From contig CAWIUB010000045.1 of assembly GCA_963839175.1 (NCBI GenBank), forward strand, positions 1 through 64,000: DNA of 64,000 nt. Reading direction: 5' to 3'. Source of the DNA: CAWIUB01 sp963839175 (GTDB lineage: Bacteria > Actinomycetota > Actinomycetes > Mycobacteriales > Jatrophihabitantaceae). This document shows, in pieces, positions 8,802-17,833 of the stretch. The position numbers and the translations under genes are program-made. The notes beneath the pieces are model-generated. The model was not told the DNA's origin. It saw nothing but the letters and a program-made list of their open reading frames with translations, and made no database searches. The number at the start of each line of letters is the position of its first letter. The stretch's first letter is position 1.

Positions 8802-10215
8802 TCAGCTCAGCGAACAGTTCTACATACTGGATGAGATGCCGATCGCTGAGGAACTGCTCGCGGACCCGGGCCTGCGCGGCCGAACCCAGGCGCGCGGCGA
8901 GCGCCTCGTCGCCGAGTAGCCTGCTCAGCAACCTGGCGAACCCGGGGAGATCGCGAGGGTCCGGTAGTAGCAGCCCGTCTACGCCGTCGAGGATCTGATC
9001 GGGAATGCCCCCGACGGCGCTCGCGACAACCGGGCGGGCCTTCCACATCGCTTCGGTGACGGTGAGCCCGAACCCTTCGAACAGACTCTTCTGCGTCACG
9101 ACATCCGCGTGGCGTTGCAAGGCGTTGACGATGACCGCATTCTCGTCAGGATCGTCCATCGGTACACACACCATGTGGACCCGCTGCTGTATCGGGCGAC
9201 TCAGGTTCTGCCACGCCGCACGGCATTCGGCCAAGATGCCAGCGCCTTCGGGGTCGTCGGCAACGCCAGACACGTCTGGCCCGGCGAGCACCAGATGGAC
9301 GTCGTCCGCGGCGTCGGTGAGATGCAACGCAAACGCGTCCAGTACGCCACCCATGTCCTTGAGCCGATCCCAGCGGCTTACCTGCAAGACCAGCCGGGCA
9401 TCTGGCGGCGGGGGCGGTCCGTCGGCGATGAGATTGGTGTGCCGCCGGACGGTGCCTTCGGAGCCGTCGCGGCGGGTGAAGGTCAGCTGGTGGTCCCGGT
9501 TGCCGCCGGCAAGCAGGCCCACGTGCTCCAGGATGCGGCGTGCCTCACCCGGGTCGAGCTCCCGGTTCTTGATCGCATTCGGGTCGATGGACGGGAGGAT
9601 TATCCGGACTCGCTCGCGCGGCAGCCACGTGGGCACATACTGCGCACGAGAGAAGATGAACCCATCTGCTTGCTGCAGGTATCCGCGCAGGAACTCCCAG
9701 CCGAGTTCCGTCTGTTCGTTGGGGGTGTCCCTGCCGATGTGGCAGCGCCACACCACGCGGGCGCCCGCCGCATGCACCCCCCGGATCAGGCCCGCCGTCT
9801 GTGGGTCGTGCAGCAGCACCACGTCCTGCGGACGAATCGATCTGATGAGCTCGACGACATTGGCGTCGAGCACCCGTCGATAGTGGGCGTGCTCCTCTGC
9901 GCCGAGTCCACTGCCGTCGCCGACCTCGCCGTGCAGGGCGTTGTGCAGCCGCTTGGTGATTTGGAAGAACTGCGGATCGCCGGTCAGCACAAGCCATCGG
10001 ACGTCCACACCGGCACCTCGACCGTAGGCAACCAGGATCTGCAGCATCTCCGCGACTCCACCGCCGTGCGCGGTCGCGTTGACGTTCCAGATGACCCGAT
10101 CGCCGAGCAGGTCGCCGGCTCGTTCGGCCACCATGCGCACCCGGTCAGCTCGCTCAGGCGCCAGGAGCGCATTGAGCCGTTCGAGCGGAATCGCTTCTAC
10201 GTCCACCTGCAGCAC
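8791..10215 (-). CDS. GT4 glycosyltransferase, trehalose synthase (TreT)-like
   Basis: A 474-residue GT-B fold enzyme. The N-terminal WNVNATAHGGGVAEML near residue 43 and ITKRLHNALHG near 88 are typical of TreT / trehalose phosphorylase-type retaining enzymes. The C-terminal Rossmann half has QVSRWDRLKDMGGVLDAF and the nucleotide-sugar motif EGFGLTVTEAMWKARPVVAS. Family knowledge suggests transfer of glucose from an NDP-glucose, with trehalose as product or substrate; the actual substrate is an inference. It starts at GTG 10215, 54 bp after the mgtA-like stop on the same strand, and converges with cydC. Confidence 0.85.
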   Translation of the reverse strand: MLQVDVEAIPLERLNALLAPERADRVRMVAERAGDLLGDRVIWNVNATAHGGGVAEMLQILVAYGRGAGVDVRWLVLTGDPQFFQITKRLHNALHGEVGDGSGLGAEEHAHYRRVLDANVVELIRSIRPQDVVLLHDPQTAGLIRGVHAAGARVVWRCHIGRDTPNEQTELGWEFLRGYLQQADGFIFSRAQYVPTWLPRERVRIILPSIDPNAIKNRELDPGEARRILEHVGLLAGGNRDHQLTFTRRDGSEGTVRRHTNLIADGPPPPPDARLVLQVSRWDRLKDMGGVLDAFALHLTDAADDVHLVLAGPDVSGVADDPEGAGILAECRAAWQNLSRPIQQRVHMVCVPMDDPDENAVIVNALQRHADVVTQKSLFEGFGLTVTEAMWKARPVVASAVGGIPDQILDGVDGLLLPDPRDLPGFARLLSRLLGDEALAARLGSAAQARVREQFLSDRHLIQYVELFAELING

Positions 10216-10269
10216 ATGCAGATCGTGCCATTACCCGGCCGCAGAAGATACCGGGCGCGTCGGACTGAT

Positions 10270-12936
10270 TCACGGACGTATCGAGGGCGGGCCCTCGGCC
10301 GGTGCCCGAACCCGCGTGACGCTGCTGAAGCGGGCCGCGCGCCGACGCAGGTGGCGGTGTAGCCGGGGACGCCGAGGGCGGGCCGAAACGGGTGTGCGCG
10401 CGTAGAACAGCCGCTTGCCGATCTCGATCAGACCCAGATAGCAGAACACCATCGCGACAAGGACCCCGAAGAAGCCGGCGGGCAGCGGTTGGAAGCCGAG
10501 GGTGTCCCCCAGCGGCGTCGCCGGCAGCACCGTGCCCACGGCGACCACCCCGAGCGCGGCCGACGTCATCGGCACGCTGGCACGGCTGCGGAAGAACGGG
10601 ACGCGGCGGGTGCGGATGGCGAAGATCACCAGCGTTTGCGTGGCCAGCGACTCGACGAACCAGCCGGAGCGGAACAGCGCCGGCCCCGCGTGGAACACCC
10701 AGAGCATGATGCCGAAGGTGGCAAAGTCGAACAGCGAGCTGATCGGCCCGAAGTAGATCATGAAGCGGCGGATGAAGCCGATGTCCCAGTGTGCGGGGCG
10801 GCGCAGCTGTTCCTCGTCGACGTTGTCGGTGGGAATGGCCAGCTGGCTCGTGTCATAGAGCAGGTTGTTGAGCAGGATCTGCGAAGGCAGCATCGGCAGG
10901 AACTTCAGGAACAGCGAGGCACCGGCGGCGCTGAACATGTTGCCGAAGTTGCTCGAGGTGCCCATCAGCACGTACTTGATGGTGTTCGCGAAGATCCGCC
11001 GCCCCTCGGTCACCCCGTCAGCCAGGACGTTCAGGTCCTTCTCCAGCAAGATGACATCGGCGGCGTCCTTGGCTACGTCGGTGGCCGAGTCGACCGAGAT
11101 CCCCACGTCCGCGGCGTGCAGGGCGAGCGCGTCGTTGACCCCGTCGCCCAGGAAGGCCACGTCACCGCCGGTCAGTCGCTGCACTCGGACGATGCGGGCC
11201 TTGTGTTCCGGGCTGACCCGCGCGAACACGGTGGTCGTGCTGATCGCGGCGGCAAGCTGGGTGTCGTCGAGAGAGTCGAGATCGGCGCCGGTCAGTGCTC
11301 CAACCCCTGACAGCCCCAGATCGCGGCAGACCTTCGTGGCGACGGCTGCGTTGTCGCCGGTGACGACCCTGACGGTGATCCCGAGACCGGCCAGCCGGTC
11401 CAATGCCTGTGCGGCATCCTGTTTGGGCGGGTCGAGGAAGACCAGCAGCCCGACCAGCGTCAGGTCCCGCTCATCGGCCGCCGCCGGCACGTCCTTGCCG
11501 GGCGCCGGTCTGGTGGCTACCGCGACGACCCGGTTGCCAGCTGCGAACTCGGCCTCGAGCGCCGCCCGCGCCGCGGCCGACACGTCCACGCAGCGGGCCA
11601 GCACGGTCTCCGGGGCGCCCTTCGTGATCAGGGTGGGCTTGCCCGCCTGATCGCGCACCACGACCGAGACCATCCGCCGCTCATGGTCGAACGGCAGCAG
11701 TCCCGTCCGTGCGAAGCCGGCGATCGCGGCCCGCTGGCCCCGCGCCGCCGGCGCGTCCCACAGTGCCTGGTCAAGAGGGTTGCCACCGACCGCCCGGCCA
11801 TCCTCGACCGCAACCTCTGTGCACAGCATGCCCCAGCGCACAACGTCGTCCGTCGACTGGTCGTCGCCAGCGGGGACGGCCCGGATGTAGGCGATCCGCC
11901 CCTCGGTGAGCGTTCCGGTCTTGTCGGTGAACAACACGTCGACGTCGCCCAGATCTTCGATGCACACCAGTCGTTTGACGAGAACCTTGCGCCGGCTCAT
12001 CCGCCGCGACCCGGCGGCGAGGCTTGTGGACACGACCGCAGGTAGCAGCTGCGGGGTGATCCCGACCGCGATCGCTAGGGAGAACAGCAGCGCGTCGATG
12101 ACCGGCCGGTGCAGTGCCACGTTGATGAGGAAGATCGAGCTCGTCAGCGCCCCGGCGACATAGACCAGCAGCATGGAGAACCGGCGCAGCCCGACCTGGA
12201 ACTCGGTGTCCAGCTGATGCGTGTTCAGCCCGGTGGCGATCTTGCCGAACTGCGCCGCTGCGCCAGTGGCGACCACGACGCCCGTGGCGCTGCCGGCATG
12301 CACCACCGTCCCCATCAGCGCGCAACTGGACAGCTCGGCCAATGCGGCACCGGGCGTCACCGCGGCGGTGGACTTGTCGACCGGCAGCGACTCGCCGGTC
12401 AGCACCGACTCGTCACACTCCAGTTCGGTGACGTCGAGCAGCCGGACATCCGCCGGCACGATGTCACCCAGCCGCAGCGTGACCACATCACCGGGAACCA
12501 GGGTGGTGACGTCGACCTCGACCTGTCGCCCGTCGCGAACCACCACCGCCTGATGATGAATCTGCGAGTGCAACGCCTGTGCGGCCTTCTCGGCCCGGTA
12601 CTCGTTGACGAAACCGAGGCCGACCGACAAGGCCACGATCACGCCGATGATCACCGCGTCGCTGCCCTCGCCGACGAAATACGATGCAACCGCCGCGGCG
12701 AGCAACAGACCCAGCAACGGGGAGCGCAGCTGATGCCACAACACCACCAGGAACCTGGCCCGATGCGACGACACCGCATTGGGCCCGTACTCGGTCAGCC
12801 GCCTGGCCGCCTCGTCGGTCGACAGCCCGTCGCAACCGCTGCCGAGATCACGCAGCGTCTGTTCGGCGGCGCTCGCTGCGCACGTGACGATGTCAGTAGC
12901 CGGCCGCAGCCTCGTCGCTAACGTGGCGTCGACCAT
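10270..12936 (-). CDS. mgtA: Magnesium-transporting P-type ATPase (MgtA-like)
   Basis: An 888-residue type III P-type ATPase that imports Mg2+ across the membrane. Visible features in order: N-terminal cation ATPase domain; TGES loop (VLTGESLPVDKS); phosphorylation site FTDKTGTLTEG near residue 335; hinge GDGVNDALALHAADVGISVD; and C-terminal helices with NLLYDTSQLAIPTDNVD, a segment characteristic of MgtA/MgtB. Start ATG 12936 is preferred because a G-rich run lies just upstream; ATG 12981 would add 15 residues. No M-box riboswitch is evident in the 160 bp upstream, but there is a palindrome at 12986-13005. Confidence 0.9.
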   Translation of the reverse strand: MVDATLATRLRPATDIVTCAASAAEQTLRDLGSGCDGLSTDEAARRLTEYGPNAVSSHRARFLVVLWHQLRSPLLGLLLAAAVASYFVGEGSDAVIIGVIVALSVGLGFVNEYRAEKAAQALHSQIHHQAVVVRDGRQVEVDVTTLVPGDVVTLRLGDIVPADVRLLDVTELECDESVLTGESLPVDKSTAAVTPGAALAELSSCALMGTVVHAGSATGVVVATGAAAQFGKIATGLNTHQLDTEFQVGLRRFSMLLVYVAGALTSSIFLINVALHRPVIDALLFSLAIAVGITPQLLPAVVSTSLAAGSRRMSRRKVLVKRLVCIEDLGDVDVLFTDKTGTLTEGRIAYIRAVPAGDDQSTDDVVRWGMLCTEVAVEDGRAVGGNPLDQALWDAPAARGQRAAIAGFARTGLLPFDHERRMVSVVVRDQAGKPTLITKGAPETVLARCVDVSAAARAALEAEFAAGNRVVAVATRPAPGKDVPAAADERDLTLVGLLVFLDPPKQDAAQALDRLAGLGITVRVVTGDNAAVATKVCRDLGLSGVGALTGADLDSLDDTQLAAAISTTTVFARVSPEHKARIVRVQRLTGGDVAFLGDGVNDALALHAADVGISVDSATDVAKDAADVILLEKDLNVLADGVTEGRRIFANTIKYVLMGTSSNFGNMFSAAGASLFLKFLPMLPSQILLNNLLYDTSQLAIPTDNVDEEQLRRPAHWDIGFIRRFMIYFGPISSLFDFATFGIMLWVFHAGPALFRSGWFVESLATQTLVIFAIRTRRVPFFRSRASVPMTSAALGVVAVGTVLPATPLGDTLGFQPLPAGFFGVLVAMVFCYLGLIEIGKRLFYARTPVSARPRRPRLHRHLRRRAARFSSVTRVRAPAEGPPSIRP

Positions 12937-12985
12937 CTCCACCCCCGCCCTCGGCTGCACGCGAGCGCATCCGGTCATCATCCAT

Positions 12986-13005
12986 CTGGTCGATTAGTCG
13001 ACCAG
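12986..13005. promoter_or_regulatory. Palindrome between divergent mgtA and cupin genes
   Basis: Perfect 8-bp arms CTGGTCGA / TCGACCAG flank a TTAG centre in the divergent gap between the Mg2+ ATPase gene (minus) and the cupin gene (plus). Position and symmetry suit a dimeric repressor operator, but the regulator is not known. Confidence 0.45.
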
Positions 13006-13097
13006 CGCGGGACTCGTCTGGAACGTCGCGCTGCCGATGGGGCATCGTGGCTGTGGACGACGTGATCACGCCGGAACGCAAAGACAGAGGAGGCATG

Positions 13098-13469
13098 ATG
13101 ACTGAAGGTGCCTATGCGATCCACTACCAGCCGATGTTCAGCGCGCTGCAGACGATGGACGTGCAAGATCTCATCGACACCACCACCGACCCCTGGTACA
13201 ACCAGACGCTTTGCCAGGTGGGCGACGTGCTGGTTCGCCTCGGCGTGATGCGAGGTGAGTTCCATTGGCACAAGCACGAGGAGCAGGACGAGTTCTTCCT
13301 CGTCCTCGATGGGTTGTTCCGCATTGAGCTGGAGGATCGGCCGTTCGTCGAACTCGGCCCTCGGCAGGCCTTCATGGTGCCGGCTGGCATGCGGCATCGG
13401 CCAGTCGTCCCGGTCCGCAGCGCGGTGATCATGATCGAAAAGGCCGGAATCGTAGCCATGGGTGACTGA
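13098..13469 (+). CDS. Small cupin-domain protein
   Basis: A 123-residue single-cupin protein. The metal-binding motif appears as EFHWHKHEEQDEFFLVLDG (His, His, Glu pattern of cupin motif 1) and the second motif as VPAGMRHRPVV. Such proteins bind a divalent metal and act as isomerases, dioxygenases or binding proteins; the substrate cannot be read from the sequence. ATG 13098 is chosen because AGAGGAGG lies a few bases upstream; ATG 13095 is an equal alternative. It is divergent from the Mg2+ ATPase gene. Confidence 0.82.
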   Translation: MTEGAYAIHYQPMFSALQTMDVQDLIDTTTDPWYNQTLCQVGDVLVRLGVMRGEFHWHKHEEQDEFFLVLDGLFRIELEDRPFVELGPRQAFMVPAGMRHRPVVPVRSAVIMIEKAGIVAMGD

Positions 13470-13481
13470 ACCCGACGGAGC

Positions 13482-14105
13482 TCACTCGCCGAGGCTCCGC
13501 TTCTGTGGATAGACGGTTTCACCTCGGGACAGCATCGCGATGAACTGCTCGATGCGACGGGCGCGGGTGTCAGGCCGTTTGGCACCCTCAATCCGGAACA
13601 GGACGGCGTAGCGGTTCTGGCCGCTGAGAACGTCGAACATAGCCCGGGCTCGCGGTTGCGCGGTCAACGCCGCCGCTAGATCGGGTGGCACGTCGATACT
13701 GGCCTGACCTGCGTACGCGGCATCCCATCGGCCGTCGGCTCTGGCCCGCTCGACCTCGGCCATGCCGGCCGCGTGCATCCGGCCGGCGGTGATCAACCGG
13801 TCGGCGATGCTCACGTTGCGGGCCGACCACGGACTGCGGGCCCGCCGAGGTGTGAAGCGTTGGCGGTAGGTGGCCTGGTCCCGGCGTCGCACCTGGCCGT
13901 CGATCCAGCCGTGACACAGCGCTTCCTCGAGCGCCTCGTCATAGGTAAGACTTGTCGGCCGAGTGGTGCCCTTCTTGGCCAGCACCAGCCACACGCCGGT
14001 CGTGTCGGCGTAGCGCATATCCAGCCACTCTCGCCACCCAGCTGCATCGGGCACGGTCAATTCAGGCGGTTGGTCAACCACCCGTCCAGCCTCCTCCGTC
14101 GTCAT
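13482..14105 (-). CDS. YdeI/OmpD-associated family protein
   Basis: A 207-residue protein with the YdeI-type N-terminal pattern (WREWLDMRYADTTGVWL, LTYDEALEEALCHGWIDGQ) and the C-terminal helical block with KRPDTRARRIEQFIAML. Members are widespread small cytoplasmic proteins, some annotated as bacteriocin-protection proteins; the biochemical role is not established. The gene is convergent with the cupin gene (12-bp gap) and lies 12 bp downstream of the DUF2784 gene on the same strand. Confidence 0.82.
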   Translation of the reverse strand: MTTEEAGRVVDQPPELTVPDAAGWREWLDMRYADTTGVWLVLAKKGTTRPTSLTYDEALEEALCHGWIDGQVRRRDQATYRQRFTPRRARSPWSARNVSIADRLITAGRMHAAGMAEVERARADGRWDAAYAGQASIDVPPDLAAALTAQPRARAMFDVLSGQNRYAVLFRIEGAKRPDTRARRIEQFIAMLSRGETVYPQKRSLGE

Positions 14106-14117
14106 GTCCTGGGCCGG

Positions 14118-14483
14118 TCATCTGGCTTGCCTGGGTCGCCGGTGCTGCACGAGCAGCCCGGCGTACGCCAGGACGACGGCGGCGGCCACCAGCGCGCGGG
14201 CCAGCACGATGAACCGGCCGGGGTAGAGCACCCCGGTCACATAGTGGTCGATGAAGCCGCCCGAGTAGCCGCGCTGACCGGCCAGGTGCCGCAGGTGATT
14301 CTCCAACGGAGTGAGCGGACACTCCACACTGAATACGACGATCGTCAGCGCCCACGCGACGACGGGCAGATGCAGCCACAGCACCCGGGGCAGGCGCCAG
14401 GCGAGAAATCCGCCCACCACGACGAACGCGATGAATCCCAGGTGGACGACCACCACGAGATCAGCCAGCGCCCGATACAGCAT
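14118..14483 (-). CDS. DUF2784 membrane protein
   Basis: A 121-residue protein with four hydrophobic segments. The block VVVVHLGFIAFVVVGGFLAW, the cysteine in VVFSVECPLTPLEN and the HYVTGVLYP segment match DUF2784. The function is unknown. ATG 14483 is chosen over 14543 because AGGAGG lies 7 bases upstream. It probably forms a two-gene unit with the YdeI-like gene. Confidence 0.83.
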   Translation of the reverse strand: MLYRALADLVVVVHLGFIAFVVVGGFLAWRLPRVLWLHLPVVAWALTIVVFSVECPLTPLENHLRHLAGQRGYSGGFIDHYVTGVLYPGRFIVLARALVAAAVVLAYAGLLVQHRRPRQAR

Positions 14484-14590
14484 CACGCCGCCTCCTGCAA
14501 GCACGCTACCGCCGCTGAACGTGCCCAGCGCAGAAAGATCCACCGGAGCAGGCTGGTGCCAATCGCCGCAGCGGGCGGAGGATCACACTC

Positions 14591-15187
14591 ATGGGCACCG
14601 AAGACGACACGATCACGCTGCTCGGGCGAGCTCTCGACCAAACGGCGGGCGTCATTGCGGCGATCCGCACCGAGCGAGCGGCGCTGCCGACGCCATGCTC
14701 CGAGTGGGACGTGCAAGCGCTCGTTCGGCACCTGATCGGACAGGATCTGCGCAATTTCCTCGTCTCGGCCCGCGGCGAGACCGCCGATTGGCAGGCGCCG
14801 GCGGGCCAGCTCGGCGAGGACTGGGCCGGGGAGTTCCGAGCCGGCGCACAGCGGCTGCTCGAGGCATGGCGCACGGCCGACCTCGACCGTCCGGTCGCGA
14901 TGCCTGGTGGCGGTCAGGCACCGCTGCGGTCTCGCCTCAATCACCAGATCACCGAGCTCACGGTGCACGACTGGGACCTCGTCCAGGCCACCGGCCAGCA
15001 GACAGACCTCGACCCGGCCCTGGCCGAACGCTCGCTTGCCTGGTCTCGAAAGATGCTTCGGCCAGAAGCCCGCGGACCTGACAAGGCCTTCGGTGCGGAA
15101 GTGCCGGTTCCGCCCGGCGGCTCGAGCTACGACCGGCTCGCCGGTTGGTTCGGACGCGATCCCGGCTGGAAACCGCCACCCGAGTAG
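14591..15187 (+). CDS. TIGR03086 / mycothiol-dependent DinB-fold protein
   Basis: A 198-residue four-helix-bundle protein of the maleylpyruvate isomerase/DinB superfamily. The N-terminal TPCSEWDVQALVRHLIGQ and the later ELTVHDWDLVQATGQ give the metal-binding His pattern (one in HLIG, one in VHDWD). Proteins of this type in actinobacteria are linked to mycothiol-dependent chemistry; the substrate is unknown. It is convergent with the FAD oxidoreductase gene 79 bp downstream. Confidence 0.8.
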   Translation: MGTEDDTITLLGRALDQTAGVIAAIRTERAALPTPCSEWDVQALVRHLIGQDLRNFLVSARGETADWQAPAGQLGEDWAGEFRAGAQRLLEAWRTADLDRPVAMPGGGQAPLRSRLNHQITELTVHDWDLVQATGQQTDLDPALAERSLAWSRKMLRPEARGPDKAFGAEVPVPPGGSSYDRLAGWFGRDPGWKPPPE

Positions 15188-15266
15188 GGGGTGTCGAGCG
15201 TCGACTCGCGGGAGCACCTCAGCACCCTGGTCAAACGTTCACGGATCGCCACTGACTGTGGATCGA

Positions 15267-16409
15267 TCAGCTGCGGCCGAACCAGCGAAGCCTGCGCGTG
15301 GAGGCGTAGCGGTCCTTCTCTGCGCCAAGCTCTGCCGATGGCCCCAGGAACGGCGCCGTCGGCGACGGTCCGGACAAGAAGTCGGCGTCGACCTTGCCGA
15401 CCAAGCCGCCGCCGAATTCGATGTAACACGACCCCGTGCCGTCGTAGGGGGCTACCGCCGAGCCACCATGCAGCTTCGCGACGATGGCGTCGGCGACCGC
15501 GCGAGCCGCTGTCTCGGCGAACACGCCCGCCCGCGGCACTGGCGCGTCGGCGCAGTCGCCGAGCGCGTAGACGTTCGCGAACCGCGTGGCAAGGTTGCGC
15601 GGATTGACGGCCACCCAACCGTCGGTGCCGCCGGCCGTGAGCCCGCACGCCGTCACAACCGCCGGAGCTCGGTGCACCGGAATGCCGATGAACAGGTCGT
15701 AGGGGCGAACGCCGGCTTTCAGCCGCGCTACACGGGTCGCCGGGTCAAGTCCGTGCACTCGGTGCCCCGCCGTGTACTCGATGCCCCGCTCGTTAAGGGC
15801 ACGCACGATCGCTTCGGACGTCTCCGGCGACACGGGCACCGGCGAATCCATCGGACTGATCACCTCGATGTGGGTGGCGTCCCGCACCCCACGATCGACC
15901 AGATACTCATGCAGCAGCAATGCACCCTCGAACGGTGCCGGCGGGCACTTGAAAGGGACCCCCAGGATCGCGATTACTACCCTCCCCCCGCGAAACGCCG
16001 GCAACACCTCGGCCAGCCGCTGTGCACCCGGCACCGAGTAGTACTCGTAACCGTCCGCGACAAAGCCCGGTGTGGCCGCAGGGTCGTAGTCGGCGCCCAA
16101 GGCGATGGCCAGCACGTCGGCCTCGTAAGTTCCGCCATCGGTGACGACGTGCCGGGTTTCCGGATCGATCGAGGTAACCGTCTCTTGGCGGAACTCCACT
16201 CCCGGCATCGACACGTCCCGATACAAGCAGCTGACCTGCGCCCGGGTGCGATGGCCGAACAACACCTCCAGCTTCGAGAACCCGAAGACGAACGAATCGT
16301 TTCGGTCGAGCAGCGTGACATTCACCTCGTCGGCCAAAGACTCTGACAGCCGAGCGGCTAGCTCCAAGCCGCCGAATCCAGCGCCCAGGATCAGCACGTG
16401 TCGCTTCAC
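15267..16409 (-). CDS. NAD(P)/FAD-dependent oxidoreductase, sulfide:quinone reductase-like
   Basis: A 380-residue flavoprotein. The FAD-binding GAGFGGLELAARL lies at the N-terminus, and a second nucleotide block ends in NVYALGDCADAPVPRAG, the GD motif that contacts FAD. The overall layout, including GVPFKCPPAPFEGALLLH with a cysteine near residue 155, is like sulfide:quinone and related reductases. A complete redox-active cysteine pair is not obvious, so sulfide oxidation is not assured. Two GTG starts are possible (16409 and 16439); 16409 places the dinucleotide motif at the normal distance. The gene is divergent from the acidic-protein gene, with a long hairpin between them. Confidence 0.8.
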   Translation of the reverse strand: MKRHVLILGAGFGGLELAARLSESLADEVNVTLLDRNDSFVFGFSKLEVLFGHRTRAQVSCLYRDVSMPGVEFRQETVTSIDPETRHVVTDGGTYEADVLAIALGADYDPAATPGFVADGYEYYSVPGAQRLAEVLPAFRGGRVVIAILGVPFKCPPAPFEGALLLHEYLVDRGVRDATHIEVISPMDSPVPVSPETSEAIVRALNERGIEYTAGHRVHGLDPATRVARLKAGVRPYDLFIGIPVHRAPAVVTACGLTAGGTDGWVAVNPRNLATRFANVYALGDCADAPVPRAGVFAETAARAVADAIVAKLHGGSAVAPYDGTGSCYIEFGGGLVGKVDADFLSGPSPTAPFLGPSAELGAEKDRYASTRRLRWFGRS

Positions 16410-16513
16410 AGCACACACAATGCCGCACGGCCGATCCACCGCCCGCGGCGCCGTACGCTGGGATCGTCGATGTGGATGGCCGCTGGTGCAGACTCAGACA
16501 CGTCGCTAGTCCG

Positions 16514-16557
16514 GATGCTTGAGGTCTGCTCCGATAGTGGAGCAGACCTCAAGCATC
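16514..16557. repeat. 19-bp perfect inverted repeat (hairpin) in a divergent gap
   Basis: The arms 16514-16532 and 16539-16557 are perfectly complementary over 19 bp, starting GATGCTTGAGG, around a 6-base loop GATAGT. No T tract follows on either side, and the two flanking genes diverge, so it is not an ordinary terminator. It could be a strong operator, a structured 5' leader or a remnant of a miniature element. Confidence 0.75.
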
Positions 16558-16639
16558 GCTCTGGTGTTTCATCCTTTCCAGGCGGGTAGGTTGCCCTCGT
16601 GAGAAAGCACCCGCGAAATCCAACACGCATGGTTGTGGC

Positions 16640-17665
16640 GTGACCAGGGCATCCGACGCCTCGATCATCCCCATCACACTGACGATCAACGGCCGGACCG
16701 GGCTGACGCTGTGGGCCCCGCCCTGGGAGGACGACGACGGTGAGGAGTGGCAGGGCTTCCTCGGCGACGGCGCCAAGATCGTGCTGTTCCCCAACGCCCG
16801 CGAACTGGGCGAGTTCATCGCGTCCGGGGTGGAGAACGACCTGTCCGATCACCCGGCGTGGGGGCGGGTGCAGCGGCTGACGCCGGATCAGCTGCGGCCG
16901 GGCGGCGAGGACGCCTACGACCTGGACCAGGTATACGAGTGGGCGTCCGGCGAGCCGGACCCGGTGCATGTCTCGTCGCTGGCCAACGTGGTCGACATCG
17001 TCGCGAAGATCGCCGACTGCTGCGACGACGGAGCCTTGCGCCGGCTGGTCGAGAACACCCCCGAATACGAGGACCTGGTCAGCGACGAGGTCAGCTACCA
17101 GGGCAAGGAGGGGCGCAAGCGCTGGAGCGACCTCGGCGACGTCATCGCCGACACCTGGGAGCGGGCGATCTCGCGGGTCGACAGCTGGTTGGACTGGCGG
17201 GGCGACTTCAGCGACACCGACCTCGAAGCTGAGACGGTGTGGGATCGAGTGGGCGCCGAGCCGATCGAGCTGATCCTCCCCGACGCGACCTACCTGACCG
17301 TCCGAGCCGGCACCGACGAGGAGATCCAGTTCCTGGGCAGCGAGGGCGACATTGCCGTCTTCAGCGAGGTGGCGGACCTCGCCCGGTACTGCCGCACCGC
17401 CAAGGACCACGAGCTGGTCCACCTCGAATGGTGGTCGGAACTGGCCGCGACCAAACCGGCCGAGGACGAGCAGATCTTCACCCCGCAGCCGGACGCCAGC
17501 TACGACCTCACCGTCCCTAATACCCGCGGGTCCGAGCTGCTGCGCGAGCTGGCCGATTTCTGCGATCTCGAAGCCGACGTCGCCGACCTCGAGGACCCCA
17601 TCGACCAGGCCACCTGGACCCGGCTGGTCACCGAGGTCGAGTCGTGCCTGCGCCGTCAAGACTGA
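16640..17665 (+). CDS. Conserved acidic actinobacterial protein of unknown function
   Basis: A 341-residue soluble protein rich in D and E. The N-terminal ITLTINGRTGLTLWAPPWEDDDG and EEWQGFLGDGAKIVLFP and the later DAYDLDQVYEWA are recognisable in a family found across actinobacteria and, from memory, often labelled primosomal protein without proof. No catalytic motif is visible. GTG 16640 is the start that precedes the conserved region. The role is unknown. Confidence 0.7.
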   Translation: MTRASDASIIPITLTINGRTGLTLWAPPWEDDDGEEWQGFLGDGAKIVLFPNARELGEFIASGVENDLSDHPAWGRVQRLTPDQLRPGGEDAYDLDQVYEWASGEPDPVHVSSLANVVDIVAKIADCCDDGALRRLVENTPEYEDLVSDEVSYQGKEGRKRWSDLGDVIADTWERAISRVDSWLDWRGDFSDTDLEAETVWDRVGAEPIELILPDATYLTVRAGTDEEIQFLGSEGDIAVFSEVADLARYCRTAKDHELVHLEWWSELAATKPAEDEQIFTPQPDASYDLTVPNTRGSELLRELADFCDLEADVADLEDPIDQATWTRLVTEVESCLRRQD

Positions 17666-17833
17666 CGTGGATCACTCCGATCGTCCTCGCGCTCTACGTC
17701 GCACTGCGGCCGATCAGCCAGACAAACAGGCTCGGCTACGTCTCGATCGCGCACCGACGACCTTCCAGAACTTCACCAACGCTTCGACCCAGTCGGACAT
17801 CGTGGCCGGGCTCACGCTCGGTGCCAGCAAGGG

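Noticed and set aside
12937..13094. Mg2+-sensing M-box riboswitch ahead of mgtA
   Set aside because: The gap is too short and shows no M-box-like paired core; only a protein-type palindrome is visible.
17666..17833. Small gene between the acidic protein and galK
   Set aside because: Two frames read protein-like for 25-30 residues, but neither has a start with ribosome binding site or a full domain, and one runs into galK.
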